Source of the DNA: Sciurus carolinensis
Taxonomy: Eukaryota; Chordata; Mammalia; Rodentia; Sciuridae
NCBI RefSeq assembly: GCF_902686445.1
Contig: NC_062223.1
Span: 42,192,998 to 42,256,997 of the forward strand
Direction of reading: 5' to 3'
Length of the DNA stretch: 64,000 nt
The position numbers were made by a program, and so were the translations under genes. The notes beneath the pieces are model-generated. The model saw only the letters and a program-made list of their open reading frames with translations. It was not told where the DNA came from and did no database searches. This document shows positions 42,406 through 53,299 of the stretch, one piece after another (position 1 is the first letter of the stretch; each line of letters starts with the position of its first letter).

Positions 42406-44365
42406 CAAATTATTTTAAAAAAAAAATTGACCTCCTTCCTGATGCTGAATTAAAAACTGCCTCCTCCTAACTTTCTGTCCATGCTCCTCATTCTGGCACC
42501 TGAAACATCACATTCCAAAATAAGTGTGTTTTTATCCCCAAATTCCCTTCAAATATTTAGAGACGAATAGTATCCTGTGTGGCTTGCATAGCTTGCTGGA
42601 AGCTTTCTTAATGACAACTCCAGATATACTGAAGTACAGGTACTGGACAGAAAGACTGAGTTCCATAGTTCTGATCCTTCTACATGGCAGGTCTCTAGAA
42701 GATTCTATCCCTGTGAAATGCTGGTGAGGACAAATAACTGAGTGAAATTTAGTTAACTGACCCTTGTCCAGTCACTGACTGATCAAGTTTGGGGGCACTG
42801 TTGTATCTCAGAATGGTGATCTTAAAACTGGAACACACAAAGCTCTGTGGTACATAATGACTTTCCAAGGAGTATCTGGATACGAGCAGTTTTAAGGAAA
42901 CAAATGTGGAAATCCTTAACTTCTATATATACTCTTTCTTAAAACTGCTGTTCCCAAGAACATATGTGCCTATGGTCTATAGGTTCTTTTTAGCCACTCC
43001 CACTTTCAAAATCACTTTACTCCCACTTCAGAAGAGAAATGCACACTTCTCACCTTCCTGAATCAACCATTTGAGTGTGTCTCACTTCTACAAAGAGTTC
43101 AGTAGAGGAAACAATCTCTGATTTCATCCAGGTTATACACATTATCTCTCTTAAGATCCAAGAACTTAAATTCAAAAGTGGGATCAGTCATGAGTTGTGT
43201 ACTGACATGTTAATCTGAACTAAAAAATATGAAATCAGGCTTGATCTGACAGAAAACAAGTCTGATTCTGCTGGATGGTCTAACCATAAGAACTGACTTT
43301 TCTAATTAAATTACACAGTGAACCTTGCCTGTAAATTTAATAAGCTAAGTCCAAAGTACCAAAGTTTTGACAAAAAGAGACATAAAAGTTCATGTAAACT
43401 AAACAACATGTTAGCACTCATATCCTTTGTAACTATCTAAAATTTGATATATAATTTTAGGAGTTAATTTCAAATGAGTAAGGAGGCACATATTTTTTTC
43501 TTCAATTCTTATATGGAACAGAAAAATAACAATTTTAGCTAAAGGAACTGGAAACTCCTAAATTGGGGAGGTGGTGTTAAACTTTACACCTCCCTGGTTG
43601 GGAATATAGGTTAGGGTGACAACAATGGGACTAAGGAGTCCAGCCAGAAGAAGGTTGTGTCCCCTGAGTTAGGTACAATGATGAGGAATCCTTTCTGTTG
43701 TGCTGTGGTGCCTACAAAACTGAAGCGTTGTCAGAGTATGCCAACAGCCCCAGTCTCACTAAACCCCTCCATACCTGCTGACAAAGTGATTATAATGGAC
43801 AAGGGATTCACTGCCTGACAATTTTTTAGTTAGTCCATGGCAGGCAGGCAGCTCAGTTTTTTAGCTTGTCCCTAGAGTTTATACCCTAACTAGGGGTATA
43901 AAAGGAAGAGGCATTCTAAATTCCTGAGTTTAACAGTTTCTTTTCGTAAGCATATAATACAACTTAATTTCACTTGGCATCAGTCATGCCTGCTGAGTTC
44001 TAGGCTATTTATTAATTATTGCTGTAAAAGGATTATTCAACTCAGTAGAACAGAGAAATTAAGAGGTATTGACAAGGGAGGAAGGCTAGATTCAGTCACA
44101 ATTCAAAAAGATAGATTTAGTATTCTCCAAAAATTAGGCCACAAAGGCATGTACAAGGTGCTAACTGGGAAGCCTTGAGCTTTTGGCATTTTATAAAGTG
44201 GCTGCCTAGTTTCATAAGTATGTAATCAGCCCTGCTGGGGAGATGGACTGCACACTCAGATCTTTCTCCACTAGACACACTCATCTGACCCAAAAGCCTG
44301 GGCTCAAAGTGCTGCAAGGGACCAAAACTCAATTAGTCCCAACCTGTGGAACTCATGAGAGTTAC
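42406..44365. other. Single-copy, repeat-free 2 kb
   Basis: No interspersed repeat and no recognisable coding sequence. If the minus-strand gene model is right, this is intron. Confidence 0.45.
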
Positions 44366-44406
44366 CTACGGTGAGGTACAAATGCCCTTAGTTTATCTTG
44401 AGTTAA
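44366..44406 (-). other. Candidate 41-nt exon on minus strand (speculative)
   Basis: Minus strand: cttctcatttttctcag | 41 nt | GTAACT, i.e. a good acceptor and donor. Only one frame is open (13 codons, LTQDKLRAFVPHR), and it leaves two bases that join the candidate terminal exon at 39563 in the frame giving GASEEEDT-stop. The phase agreement has a one-in-three chance of being accidental. Confidence 0.15.
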
Positions 44407-44924
44407 CTGAGAAAAATGAGAAGACTAGCTATGTGACTCTGGTATGCATGTTTCCTCACCTGAGAAATCAGAATGCCTTGCAGTGAAGTTTAGGAAAACT
44501 CCATATCATATAAAAGCTAACCTCCTTTCCCACTTCAGCACTTGCCAAGCTAATTAATTCACTCTCACTTTTAGTGTTTTCTCTTTGCTTCCTGTATCCC
44601 TCTAGTTTTCTATCTATCACCTCAACCTGAAGTATGGTTTAAAAGTTTCAAGTCTTTCACTTCTTTTTGGTTGATTTCTAACACTGGGTTGAAAAATGGC
44701 ACTGTTTGATTAGCACCTAGAACAGACGAAAAAGTAAGCCCTGGTATGAGCAGAAGTCCTGGGATTCTTCATTTCTTTGTGTTTCTTACAAAAGTGACTT
44801 GGCTTCTGCCTCACTGCATCTTCCTTCTCAAACCACGAGAAGGGCTCTTCTGTCTAGATTGCATTCTACTTTATCCTGTGAGCCTTCTTTCCTTCAATAA
44901 TTGCCATTATTTACAAGGGCTTAC
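44407..44924. other. Single-copy DNA, no gene
   Basis: Nothing recognised. Confidence 0.45.
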
Positions 44925-45150
44925 TTAATGTTTCACAACAGCACCAAGTCATTTGTGTATATATCTCATGGCACCCTAACAATAGATTCTTGTATTATCT
45001 CCAATCTACATGTGAGAAAACTGAGATACTATTATGGCTTCTGGTAGGTATTATCGTCTCTACAGAAGAAAAGTTGAGGCCTAGGGAGGTTAAATGACTT
45101 GCTCAAGATATACAGCTTGTAAATAGATCTAAGTTAAGCAATCAGACTCT
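44925..45150 (-). mobile_element. MIR SINE (one or two copies), antisense
   Basis: tgtattatctccaatctacatg, tgagaaaactgagatactatt, then a second core gaggcctagggaggttaaatg and acttgctcaagatatacagc at 45100. Two tandem antisense MIR cores or one with an internal duplication. Confidence 0.6.
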
Positions 45151-46210
45151 CTCTAGAGAAACTGGACTCAGAAGTGAAACTGGACTTAAGAGTTAAGACT
45201 GTGTTTTCTGACCCGTGGTTCCCTAGTCAATAAGTAGCAATCATTTGCATTTTCTAAAATTCAAATTTTTCACCTGAAAAAATAGGAATAACAATATCAA
45301 TCAACAAAGATTTTTAGTGAGCTGGAAGATAACTGGCAAGGGCTTTTTCTAACTGTCACGGTGCTGATGGTGATGGTGGTGAAGTCAGGGTAGGATTAAT
45401 ATGGAAGGAGAAGCAAGTACAGACCAGAGTTTGCCACTAGATCCTCACAGCTGGTTCTTCCTCCTCAGATCTATTAAGGGGATTTTAAAAAGGGTTTGGT
45501 CTCCGGTATGGCCTATGATTACAGTGCCAAATTTAATCTCTTGAACCTTGCAGGCTATTTACCAGTGCACCCTTCCTGCACTCAGCAGCACCTATGGGGG
45601 TGGTGGCCTGTGTTCATGAAGATGTCAGGCCTGCTCAGCTAGTATCCTGCTATAGGGAGGTACCTTAACAGAAGTAAAAGTTGGGCTCCTTAGCCTGCCA
45701 AGTTCCATTTGCTCCCAGGACTCCCTTCTTCAGTACTGAATTCTTTGCTGCTGATACATTTAGAAAACAACTTTCTAGTCTTTTTTTGCTTTTTTTTTTT
45801 TTTAATAAATTCAAAAAGTAATGTTTCCCTTTTTAGTTGCCTTTTACTTTCTGCAGCAAAAGGTATTGCTTCTATTAAAAAAAAAAAAGATTCCATAGTG
45901 TTATTCACCAGGGATAATCACCATTAATGCACTGAAATATATCTGCCTATATTCCTTGTCTATATATATAAAATACATACTCATCTTTCATAAAATTAGC
46001 TCATACTTCCAGGCTTGTTTGAATTTTCTTTTTCCAATCAAATATCAATCAAGAATTATTGAGAAATATATTTCTGTAGAGTTATGATTTGTGAATTGTA
46101 TGGATTTAGCATAGCTAACACTGGACATTTATTTCTACTTTTTCACCATTACCCACATCACTCTTGACACACATCACTGTGGACGAATCACCCTTAATTA
46201 TTTCCAAAGA
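45151..46210. other. Single-copy DNA, no gene
   Basis: T and A runs at 45788-45803 and 45877-45888. Nothing coding recognised. Confidence 0.45.
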
Positions 46211-46426
46211 AAAATTCAGGGGTGCACGCCTATAATCCCAGCGGCTCAGACAAGAGGATCTTGAGTTCAAAGCCTGCCTCAGCAAAGGTGGTTAGGCGCT
46301 AAGAAACTCAGTGAGATTCCGTCTCTAAATAAAATACAAAATAGGGCTGGGGATGAGGCTCAGAGGTCGAGTGCCCCTGAGTTGAATCCCTGGTATAAAA
46401 AAACAAAAACAAAAACAAAAAAAACT
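46211..46426 (+). mobile_element. MEN-type dimeric SINE, sense
   Basis: B1-like half: ggggtgcacgcctataatcc, cagcggctcagacaagagg, gttcaaagcctgcctcagc, actcagtgagattccgtctc, taaataaaatacaaaatag. It is joined to an ID half: ggctggggatgaggctcag, agtgcccctgagttgaatcc. It ends in a (CAAAA)n tail. No clean target duplication seen. Confidence 0.88.
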
Positions 46427-46445
46427 CCTGGGTCAAAAGGCATGT

Positions 46446-46476
46446 TTGTGTGTGTGTGTACGTGCATGTGTGTGTA
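46446..46476. repeat. (GT)n microsatellite, interrupted
   Basis: ttgtgtgtgtgtgtacgtgc and tgtgtgtgta just right of the SINE tail. Confidence 0.85.
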
Positions 46477-46479
46477 TTT

Positions 46480-47420
46480 TTAACAGACTTTAATTTTTAG
46501 AACAACTTATAGTTTTACTAAAGAAACTGTAAAAATGGGGCAATGTGATTCCATACCCAGTTTACCCTATTATCAGCAGGAAATGACTAAGAATTTTTTA
46601 GTTTTTTTTCTAATGTTCTTTTTTTTTCTTAATGTTCTTTTCTATTCCAGCATACTACATTTAGTTATCAGGCCCCAACTGACTATAACAGTTTCTCAGA
46701 CTTTCCTATTTGTGACAATCATGACAGTTTTGAGGGCACTATATTGGTCAGGTATTTTATAAGAATGTCTTTCAATCAGGATTGGTCTGATGTTTTTCTT
46801 GTGATTAGGTCATGGTTATGGGCTTTTGGAAGGCAAACTACAGAAGTAAAATGCCATAATCATTGAAAATATCAAGGGGTCAAGCTGAATATAACCTAGT
46901 ACTACTAAAGCTGACCTTGACCAACCTGGTTGAGGTAGTGCTTGCCAGGTTTTTCCACGGTAAAGTTACTTTTTTATTCCCTGGCCTTCCCACAATATAC
47001 TCTTCAGAAGGAAGCTACTAAGAGCACCTTACACTTAAAAGTGAGGAGTAATGCTCCCTCTCCTTGATGGTGAAGCATATACATAAAAATTATCTGAAAT
47101 ACTTTGAACACGATATGTGTCTCTTCTCCTTTATTTAGTCTACTTTTTACATTTGTATGGACTCGTGTACATTTATTTCATATTTTGGGTTATGATCTAA
47201 AACTACTTATTTTCTTGCTCACACTGTTCAGCTTTGGCTTTTGGGAGCTCTTTTTGTTGGCTCCTGTGTTCCCTTGACATATCCCCATCAATGTGGATTT
47301 TGGTTTGCTTTTGAGTGTTTCCTTACTTTATGACACTATACAATCTTCCAGGCTTAGCCTGAATATTTCCTGCCCTAGATGGAGAATCAGGAATTTCTCT
47401 AAGGAGCATAGGACATGTGT
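46480..47420 (-). mobile_element. Old L1 (L1M-type) 3' region, antisense
   Basis: Long antisense stretch with these blocks: gaccataacc-type sequence near 46806, ggcaaactacagaagtaaaatg at 46831, aggtagtgcttgccaggttt at 46934, ggaggagtaatgctccctctcc near 47045, and ctttggcttttgggagctc at 47232. It shares the last landmark with the 1-665 copy. Both look like the same old L1 group. Confidence 0.55.
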
Positions 47421-48254
47421 TTTTAAAGGAATCTGATACATTACTGTGAATATGCCCTCCTGAAATCTTCTTATGCTGATTTATAGTCATTATTTGTACA
47501 GGTGTGAGAATGCCCATTACCCCCCCACACCTTTGCCAATAAGAGGGCATTTTCAAAATGCCAGTGAGAAGCTGACATGAGAGTGTGTGTGTACTTGTGT
47601 ACAAGTGTATGTATGCTTGTACATATGTCTCATCTGTTCCTTCCCTCCGAAATAACTTCTGCATTATGTGGCTTCCTGTTGAACTTGGAGAGGAAAATGC
47701 CACAGTGGCAATAAGGTTTTCCTTTTCTCCACCTTCATGTTGGCCTTTCCCAACCTCCTTTCCCTCCCATCGCACAGCTGGATTTCACATCATTGAGGAT
47801 GTCCTGTGGTGAGGGATGAAAAGAACCTTTCCCATATCCTCCAATGCAGGTGGGGAACTAGAAGCAGAAAATAGCCCAAAGGTTTACCTTTCCTGTTTCC
47901 CACACCTTCAGGATAACACCTGACCCAGTTTCCTCATCTTCTCTTGGCATATGAATAATGGAAGCCAAATCTCTCTCAAGATTTGATTTCTACTGAAATC
48001 TTAAATATAAGATTTAATAAAATGCTGGCCTTCAAATTTTGTTGCTTCAGCTGCTGCATCTTATAAGTTACCAAAGGGAAAAGGAGAAATGATCAATAAA
48101 TACCCTCTTGACACTAATCTCTAATCACTATAAACAGTTGTGTGTGTGTCTGTGTTGAGTAGCTTTGAAATCCCATGATGACTCTGAGAAGAGGTGAAGC
48201 ATACCAACCCTTCACGACCTAGTGCTAATTTTCATATGGAAGAGAGAAGAAATA
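47421..48254. other. Unresolved, with a (GT)n stretch
   Basis: No gene asserted. (GT)n-like DNA at 47582-47625. Minus strand 47888-47989 is open for 34 codons between acceptor-like cagtag and donor-like gtaaac sequences, but the acceptor tract is weak. Confidence 0.3.
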
Positions 48255-48480
48255 AAACCACCTGGGTTTGAGTCACAGTTCTGTCATGTACTAGCTGTGG
48301 GATCTAAATTCTGTATTTTTATCTGAAAATGGAGGACAATTTAGTAACTGCTTGGAAGAGTTGCCAAGAAGATTAAGTGAAATTAATGTATAGGGTGCTT
48401 GAGATACGTATAAAGAGCCTGGCATGGGACCTGTCACACAGTAGGTGCCCACAAGGGAGGTTAACAGTCATACAATGAAT
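48255..48480 (+). mobile_element. MIR SINE, sense, full length
   Basis: cacctgggtttgagtcacag, tcatgtactagctgtgggatc, ctgaaaatggaggacaattt, ttgccaagaagattaagtg, aaagagcctggcatgggacc, acacagtaggtgcccacaa. One of the better-kept MIR copies. Confidence 0.8.
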
Positions 48481-48571
48481 TGATGGTGGAGAGAAACTGT
48501 CTGCAAGTCAGAGTTTCAGTTTCCTGAAAACACCACCTTGCAACCCCCACTCTTTCTCTAGGACTATTCAT

Positions 48572-48610
48572 GAGGGGGGGCAGGGGAGGAACAGGGGAGG
48601 CAGGAGGGAG
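48572..48610 (+). repeat. G-rich tract, possible G-quadruplex
   Basis: Four or more G runs (G8, G4, G4, G3) within 39 bases, with loops of 2-8 bases. Some loops exceed the usual 7, so stability is uncertain. Confidence 0.6.
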
Positions 48611-48714
48611 TCAACACTGGTCACCCATGCACTCTAGACATCAGCCTGTCATTTGTTCAAGCTTCTTTCTTTGTGTTTTGATAATGGGTCATGCGTTGAT
48701 AACACCATAACAGC

Positions 48715-48780
48715 TCTCAAATATTGAATGCTTTCTATGTGCCAAGCACTGTGCTCAAAACCTTAAGAATACCAACTTCC
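48715..48780 (-). mobile_element. MIR 3'-end fragment, antisense
   Basis: aatgctttctatgtgccaag and cactgtgctcaaaacctt: the antisense MIR 3' end only. Confidence 0.6.
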
Positions 48781-48858
48781 TATCCCAGTGAGCCCAACAG
48801 TACGTCCTTCTGACTCACCCTGCACAACCTTTCTCATGTCCATCCATTTATCTTCTCC

Positions 48859-48945
48859 GGGGCTGGGGCTATAGCTCAGTTGGTAGAGTGCTTGCCTCAC
48901 AAGCACAAGGCCCTGGTTTCAATCCCCAGCACCACAAACAAAAAA
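48859..48945 (+). mobile_element. ID-type SINE, sense, with target duplication
   Basis: ggggctggggctatagctcag (box A), gccctggtttcaatccccag (box B, CpG lost), short A/C tail. The repeats catttatcttctcc (48845-48858) and catctgtcttctcc (48961-48974) differ at two positions. Box A is intact. Confidence 0.9.
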
Positions 48946-49044
48946 CAAACAGAACAACAACATCTGTCTTCTCCACTGCCATCACCATCTATCACTTGAA
49001 CTACTGTACTTGCCTAGGCTGGTCTTCTGCTTTTTTTCCTTTTT

Positions 49045-49122
49045 CTCCCTTGCGGTAATGGGGATTGAACCAAGTGCCTCACGAATACTAGGCAAAATGC
49101 TCTGCCACATCCTCAGCCCCTT
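49045..49122 (-). mobile_element. ID-type SINE fragment, antisense
   Basis: taatggggattgaaccaagtg, cctcacgaatactaggcaaa, atgctctgccacatcctcagcc: antisense box B and box A regions of ID, moderately diverged. Confidence 0.7.
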
Positions 49123-49127
49123 TAAAA

Positions 49128-49326
49128 ACATTTTTTTTGGGGGGGGGGTTATGCTTATTGAACCCAGGGATGTTTTTACCACTGAGCTACAGTCCCAGCC
49201 CTTTTTTTTTTTTTTATTATGAGACAGAGTCTCAGTAAGTTGATGAGGCTGGCCTCAAATTTGAGATCTTTGTGCCTCAGCCTCTCTAATAGCTGAAATT
49301 GCAGGTGTGTACCACTGTGCCTGCTC
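49128..49326 (-). mobile_element. MEN-type dimeric SINE, antisense
   Basis: tttattgaacccagggatg and taccactgagctacagtccc (ID half), T15, then tgagacagagtctcagtaag, ctggcctcaaatttgagatc, tgcctcagcctctctaatag and gcaggtgtgtaccactgtgc (B1-like half). Confidence 0.8.
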
Positions 49327-49831
49327 CTACTTCTACTCTTAATTCACTATTGTATATTTACAGACTGCATTCACAGAATACTATTTTTTAAATGTACAAA
49401 GTGTAAGTCATTGTCCTACTTAAAAAATCCTTCTATGCCTTTCTATAACTCTATGGCCCACAAATCTCTACTTGCTTTGGCCCCTGCCTACCTCTCCAAC
49501 CTGATTCATGCCACTTTCCAGCCACACTGATTTTCTTTCTGTTCCTTAAGTTAAGTTGTGCTTGTTCCTACCTTACGGCTTGCCTTTTTGTCTCAAACAC
49601 TCCTCCCCTCACATCTTGGAATGACTAACTCCTTAACATTTTGATCTTAGTGGGAAATAATTTTCTCAGAGGCTGTTTCCAACCGAGCAAGCCAGAATGG
49701 CCACCCCACCCATCCCTGAACTATTATATCAGACTGTTGTACTGTCTTCTTTGCACTGACCACTATCTAAAAATTATTTTGAGATGGTAAGGGTTTTCTA
49801 CCATTTTGTTCCCTGATATATCTAGTATGTG

Positions 49832-49930
49832 GTAATGCGCTTGAGCAAACTGAGGCAGGAAGATCGCGTGAGCTCAGGAGTTGCCCAGGGACCAGCCTGG
49901 GTTGAAAATAGCTAGACTCTATCTCAAAAA
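49832..49930 (+). mobile_element. B1/7SL-like SINE monomer, sense
   Basis: aaactgaggcaggaagatcgc, gtgagctcaggagttgccc, agggaccagcctgggttg, tagactctatctcaaaaaac: a 7SL-derived monomer without an ID half. Confidence 0.7.
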
Positions 49931-50619
49931 ACAAGCAAGTAGGTGACTGATCAAAATAACCCCATAAAGAATTAATGTTCTTAGAAACCTTCCCAGGCAA
50001 ACTGTGGGCTGCTTGCTGGTATTAACGATACTGCCCAGGAATCTCACTTCTACAGATGAACCCAGATCTCATTTCTTTCAGATTGTTACTGTAATGATCT
50101 CATATATATAATGTCTGGGGTACAAGTTGTTAAAATGCTGTGTCATAAACAATGGTTACTCCGGTGAACAGCTAGGCCTTAGTGGTAAAGAACAGGTGTT
50201 TGACACGCAGGGAATGCTATTGTCACTAAGGACACAGCAGAAGCAATCTCATGTCCAACCTTCCCCAACATCTGAAGAACCAATTCATCCCCATGAGGAA
50301 ATGTTCTCAACTGGCTTTCCTATAGAACGGTTGCATAACTGGGAACTTCCAATGCTCTGTGATCTAGCTGTGAGCTGTTCTCAAAGCAGGCTTGGGTCAT
50401 AACTTTAAGCCATCTATCCAACACCCTGACATCTGATGGAGGGAAAGAGATGAGGATGGTATTAAGTCATCCAGGCCAAGGTGGAGGTGAAGGGTGCTTA
50501 AATTCATTGCCCCCTTCAACCCACACCTTCCTTCTGATGACGTGCCAGCTGAGGCCTGAAACAGAAGTGGGAGAGTTGGGGTTAGTAGTGTGGTCGTTGT
50601 GACCAATAGTAGAAAAAAC
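49931..50619. other. Single-copy DNA, no gene asserted
   Basis: A 29-nt segment on minus at 50527-50555 has a good pyrimidine tract (tcccacttctgtttcag) and a weaker donor. I do not call it. Confidence 0.35.
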
Positions 50620-50735
50620 ACACAATTAAACTTTAGCACATGCTGGCAGTATGACTTTGAGTGAGTTACTTTTTTAAAGTTTCCACAGCTATAAAAAGAG
50701 GATAATGACATAAATACTCACTAAATGGATGCTGT
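50620..50735 (+). mobile_element. MIR SINE, sense, partial
   Basis: gctggcagtatgactttgag, tgagttacttttttaaagtt, ctataaaaagaggataatgac. Confidence 0.6.
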
Positions 50736-50930
50736 TATTTGCTAGATTCTGAACTAATCAACCAAAATTTTTACATTTAGTTTTCATAATACTGTGTACT
50801 AATAGAATCAACACTCCATTTTATGGGTGAAGAAAACAAGGAGCAGAGAAATAAAGTGATATCTCAAAGTCCCACAGCTATGTAGAGCTGGAATTACAAC
50901 TAAGGTATGTCCCTTATTTTTAACCCTAGG
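50736..50930 (-). mobile_element. MIR SINE, antisense
   Basis: tacatttagttttcataatac, actccattttatgggtgaag, agaaataaagtgatatctcaa, agtcccacagctatgtagag, ctggaattacaactaagg. It directly abuts the sense MIR, giving a head-to-head pair. Confidence 0.7.
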
Positions 50931-51129
50931 CAGGAGACTATGGTAAGTGAATTTCATATGAGTGGAGTGTCTAAAGTCAATTTGGCTGCATTTGTCCAGC
51001 CAGGCTATAGGTATTGCTTCTTACAACTGATGCAAATATTAAATGAGACAATAGACAAAGTGAACATTGAAATTCAACTGTTTTTATATCAATTCCATCC
51101 TGAAGTCAGTCACTTCTCTTTCACCTCAC
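50931..51129. other. Nothing recognised
   Basis: Short single-copy gap. Confidence 0.5.
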
Positions 51130-51560
51130 AGTGACTGAACTGAGCCCCTACTAAATCCAAGTGACAGTACACAAAGGTGAATCAAATAGTCTACCTTAAA
51201 GAACCTTGCATTCTAGCAAACAATGTAGCCCATGTGCTGACAGAGAAAGAAGTGGTGGGTTCCACCTACAGTGTCAGAAATGACTATATCGTGCAGTGTT
51301 GACATATGGATTGTTATTTTCCAGAAAGACAACAGGGCCAGGAGGACATGCCAGGTGGAAGAAAAAGCTTGAGCAAACTCTTGAAGATGTGAACAGTTGG
51401 GCAAGGTCAGGGAGCTACAAAAAGTTCAGAAGGGTTAGAGATAAAGTGTGAGAGGGTAGATTGAGAGAAGAGTGACTCATAGCAGCTCATGGGTCATGTC
51501 TGAAGTGTTTCCTAAGATGGGGGATGTGGGTGGGAAAGAATAGATAAGAAGGGTATCAGG
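51130..51560 (-). mobile_element. L2 LINE, antisense
   Basis: gagcccctactaaatccaag, gaaccttgcattctagcaaac at 51202 (antisense of the L2 tagaatgtaagctcc block), then ttgagcaaactcttgaagatg, gtgaacagttgggcaagg. About 430 bp, diverged. Confidence 0.6.
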
Positions 51561-51678
51561 GCTCCATATGGTGTCTACCACACTGCCAGCTCTCCAAAAT
51601 GTGAACAAGGGTTATGTTTAAAATATACAGGCTGTGTTCTGTGCAACACTCCCCAAGGCAGCACAAACAGATGTTTCA

Positions 51679-51709
51679 GAAAGAAAAAAAAAGAAAAGAA
51701 AAGAAAAAC
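51679..51709. repeat. (AAAAG)n purine repeat
   Basis: aaagaaaagaaaagaaaagaa-type units. Confidence 0.85.
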
Positions 51710-51910
51710 ACCCAGTGGTAACTCAATATAAAGCCTGTGTGAGGGCAGACTGGCTAGCTGCTTGAATGTGACTGTCCCATCAGTGCAGGTCTGAGATTCA
51801 GCTTGGAAAAGTGATACATGTGGTAATGTTGTGATGATGGGGTCTGAAGCTAAGGGACACTAACTTCCAAGCAGAACTTAGGGTTCCCTCTTTGCCAAAG
51901 CCGGCCTCAC

Positions 51911-51949
51911 TTGTCCAATTTAAGGTCTATGCTAGGGACAGTGAGAGTT
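51911..51949 (-). other. Candidate 39-nt exon on minus strand (speculative)
   Basis: Minus strand: cctgtttttccatttcag | 39 nt | GTGAGG, both signals close to consensus. One frame of three is open (12 complete codons, TLTVPSIDLKLD) and leaves AA, which joins the candidate terminal exon at 39563 in the GASEEEDT-stop frame. It cannot join the 41-nt candidate at 44366 without a stop. Confidence 0.18.
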
Positions 51950-52709
51950 CTGAAATGGAAAAACAGGAACACATGGAGGTGTATTAGAGTATAATTCAAG
52001 CATCTCTGCCAGCACATCATCTCCGAGACGAGGATAACTGTGGAGTAGATGTCTGTAAAAGGGAAGAGAGAGTCTTTGTTCTACTGCCTGGTTCCTTTCC
52101 TATTTCCTACTCCATCCTATTCCTCCTCTTGCAATCCATAGTCTTGTTATGTCTCCCCAGGAAATGGAAAAGAAACCTATCCCCAACTATACTCCACCAC
52201 CACAATATTCCAAAAGTTCACGATGCAGTCAACAGTTCTAGACTGTAGAAAGTTGCCCCTACTGGGAGGAAGGTTGTTATAGACAGCCAAGGAGATGAAT
52301 ATAAAATCCAATTTACTTTCAGTCAACCTTACTGGAGGCTTTCTCTGGATGGCAATAAAGTGCTACCAGATGCGTGAGAGCACTAGTCTGGTCATCACTA
52401 GATAACCCAAAAACACATAAATTCGCCCAACAGCAGAGCAAAATCTGAGAGGGGAGGAACTAATACTGCAGCTTTCTATCCTTTGAATGTCATACCCAAT
52501 CTCAAGACTGAAGAAAGTCCACTGTCCGAACTCAACCGTCTACAGTGGAGAAACTCAAAGATAACCAACATGAGTGCATGTGAACAACAGTTAAGGTCTT
52601 CACCAACTTTCAAAAGATCTTCTCCCATACACTTTCAGTCTATAAGACTCTATTAAAGTTGTTTGTTTAATCTAAGGTACTGTACTTAAAAGGTTCCTTC
52701 TTTGAAGCC

Positions 52710-52853
52710 CTAGAGTTTAAAAATCAGTATATATAACAAGATGAGAACAGGCCACAGGACCACCATAAGCCACTTGAGCACAGAAGAGTTACTGAATGAG
52801 TCAGCTGTCATCTTAGAAGTTGATGGGATGAGGTGGTAGAATAGCAGGCTTTG
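52710..52853 (-). other. Candidate terminal exon encoding a hydrophobic C-tail (speculative)
   Basis: Minus strand: a strong acceptor (attatcaattttctttccccag) then 47 open codons and TAG at 52710-52712. The last 20 or so residues are hydrophobic (WLMVVLWPVLILLYILIF), preceded by serine- and asparagine-rich sequence, the layout of a C-terminal membrane segment or GPI signal. The other two frames stop after 12-14 codons. An ATTAAA occurs at 52666-52671. I do not recognise the protein; a chance frame is quite possible. Confidence 0.2.
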
Positions 52854-53299
52854 CTGGGGAAAGAAAATTGATAATCTTTAAAGGATCAGAACTGGAGTGT
52901 TAAATACAGGGTGCTGAAAGGAGTAGATAAGCATTATTAAAGACACAATGTTTCCCTCCTCCCAGTTTTTCCTGAAACCAGCTCACTATAACACCCAAAT
53001 GATATAATCCTACCAATATAATTTCTCCTATATGCAGACCTGTTTATGTGTCATAACATTTATTTATGATACCTGGAAAGCCACTGCTCTCTACTGGCTT
53101 AATTACAGGGCCCAGAGAGGACAGCCCAAGTATCCCAAAGGATATTTGGGGAATATGTCCCTAAAAACCAAGTAAGTCTAATCAGTATTTAAGATTGCCT
53201 AACTGATAGGTATCTGTCAACAATTTGAGTGCCAGGGCTACCTGATGTCAAAACTCAACCCTGCCTTTCAGACAGAGAGAAGTAGGAAGTGCATAGAGA

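Larger units (their letters stand above)
48781..49830 (+). mobile_element. L2 LINE, sense, split by three SINEs
   Basis: Sense L2 pieces: tcttctccactgccatcacc...tggtcttctgc (48966-49028), ttctactcttaattcactatt (49331), tttggcccctgcctacctctcc (49477), cagccacactgattttctttc (49519), tttctcagaggctgtttcc (49662), actattatatcagactgttg. They are separated by an ID copy at 48859-48945 and an ID/MEN pair at 49045-49326. The order is collinear, so this is one old L2 copy. Confidence 0.7.
51561..53299. other. Single-copy DNA with candidate minus-strand exons
   Basis: No interspersed repeat except an A/G tract at 51679-51709. Two splice-flanked open segments are given as their own entries. Confidence 0.4.

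Noticed and set aside
45553..45581. 29-nt minus segment before gtaaat
   Set aside because: The acceptor is only a C-rich run ending in tag; too weak.
47323..47775. 150-codon minus frame
   Set aside because: Overlaps an old L1 remnant and a (GT)n stretch; no coherent protein signature.
48859..48945. tRNA gene
   Set aside because: Box A and box B are present, but the flanking duplication, A-rich tail and family membership show it is an ID SINE. The same applies to the copies at 10975, 11125, 15098, 22230, 27241, 32270 and 56026.
50527..50555. 29-nt minus segment with a good pyrimidine tract
   Set aside because: The donor (GTGTGG) is weak, and phase compatibility with the other candidates fails in most combinations.
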